From contig CM072807.1 in assembly GCA_037013495.1 (NCBI GenBank), positions 16,123,001 to 16,187,000 on the forward strand: a DNA stretch of 64,000 nt. Reading direction: 5' to 3'. The stretch comes from Hippophae tibetana (Eukaryota; Streptophyta; Magnoliopsida; Rosales; Elaeagnaceae). The notes under the pieces are model-generated. The model was not told the origin of the DNA. It ran no database searches and saw only the letters and a list, made by a program, of their open reading frames with translations. Position 1 is the stretch's first letter. Each line of letters begins with the position of its first letter. Below, one piece after another: positions 63,376 through 64,000 of the stretch. Position numbers and translations under genes: made by a program.

Positions 63376-64000
63376 GGGAACTAGGCAAGAGATATGAGAT
63401 GAAATTTGGGCAAAAAATAGGTCCATATAACAATTCATTTCACTAAATATATGAGCACATAAACATCCATCAAACAAGCTTCTCAAACTTCAGAAACAGG
63501 AATAGAGAAATTAAAGCATTATAAAAATTACCATGATATATTGTCATATGCTATTCAAAATCATCATAATCTTCTCCTGATTCTTCTTGCGATAATATAA
63601 TTTGAACCATGTGTTCTGCTTATTCCTTTCGTAAATCCTCAAAAATTTACGGGTCATAGCCCGACTTGTTTTAACCAAAAAACTACATGTATTTAAATTC
63701 AAAATAAGAATGTAATATCATGAATTCACAAAAAATAACTCATATATGTTAAAAATGTATATTGGTAAAAGATATTACAACATCTTTAATTAGAATGTTG
63801 ATATTTGTGATGATTTAACTCATAAACTTCATAACATAGTAATCACATATGATTCCATCATTTTGTTGTGGAACCTTAAAAATACAAGTGTACATGATTT
63901 TCCATATTCGAACATCTTTATTATTCAATAGTAAAATTAATTAAATTATTAATATTCATTTGTCTCATATAAGCTTATGATATTTTTTAAGGGCAACGCC

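Larger units (their letters stand above)
62170..63800. repeat. Tandem duplicated units inside the second CACTA element
   Basis: Three copies of a unit containing CCATATAACAATTCATTCCC, then AACATCCATCAAA and AATAAGAATGTAATATCATG start near 62173, 62725 and 63418. Copies 1 and 2 run on into the mobile-domain sequence (CTATAAATATGAAGCTAT at 62606 and 63139); copy 3 instead returns to the sequence seen in the first CACTA element. Period is about 540-690 bp. Confidence 0.8.
61727..64000 (-). mobile_element. Second CACTA element of the same family, continues past window
   Basis: The terminus CACTATTCCAAAATTGAGC is followed by GACTTAAAACTTAAAGTTGG and TTCAACGCGTGAATC, matching the first element's GACTTAAAATTTAAAGTGGG and TTCAACCCGTGAATT at the same spacing and orientation. 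The matching interior (62040-62540) corresponds to 55010-55510 of the first element. It then expands into three similar units (from about 62170, 62725 and 63410), the first two followed by a plant mobile domain fragment. Confidence 0.7.

Overview
This is a window of AT-rich nuclear DNA from a dicot plant. The evidence is multi-exon genes with plant-type introns and plant protein families (SEC8, the flowering regulator FLD, U11/U12-31K, a BAHD acyltransferase), a plant intron-bearing tRNA-Tyr, and dense plant transposable elements (Ty3/gypsy, Ty1/copia, MULE, CACTA). The species cannot be named from the sequence alone.

Layout. 1-2.5 kb is the 3' part of a Ty3/gypsy chromovirus with its 3' LTR. 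It lies antisense inside an intron of exocyst gene SEC8, whose first 17 coding exons run on the minus strand from 12.66 kb down to 2.84 kb; the last third of SEC8 must lie left of the window. FLOWERING LOCUS D (FLD, LSD1-type amine oxidase) runs divergently at 15.2-19.2 kb in five coding exons. After about 7 kb of nested transposon debris (a MULE transposase remnant, a Tat/Athila-like gypsy remnant, a small Pack-MULE) comes the single-exon U11/U12-31K gene at 26.97-27.74 kb. From memory, SEC8, FLD and U11/U12-31K are consecutive Arabidopsis loci (At3g10380, At3g10390, At3g10400), so the left 28 kb looks like a conserved gene block opened up by transposons.

The right half is gene-poor. It holds a tRNA-Tyr(GTA) gene at 29.85 kb, a non-autonomous LTR element (30.7-33.8 kb) carrying fragments of a PPR gene and an organellar HSP90 gene, one intact BAHD acyltransferase (36.0-37.3 kb, minus), and a 9 kb AT-rich stretch with old duplications. 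Next come a nearly complete Ty1/copia element with target-site duplication CAATT (46.17-52.35 kb), older copia remnants in both orientations, and two CACTA (En/Spm) elements of one family. The second CACTA element contains tandem duplications that include a plant mobile domain fragment.

Most notable signals: (1) a helically phased array of about 30 decamers resembling heat-shock elements in the gypsy LTR; (2) an LTR element with two captured cellular gene fragments; (3) an 824-bp Pack-MULE next to the U11/U12-31K promoter that carries back-to-back COPT5-like and PB1-domain fragments; (4) a run of consecutive GC-AG introns in SEC8. All family assignments rest on recognising protein motifs by eye; no database search was run.
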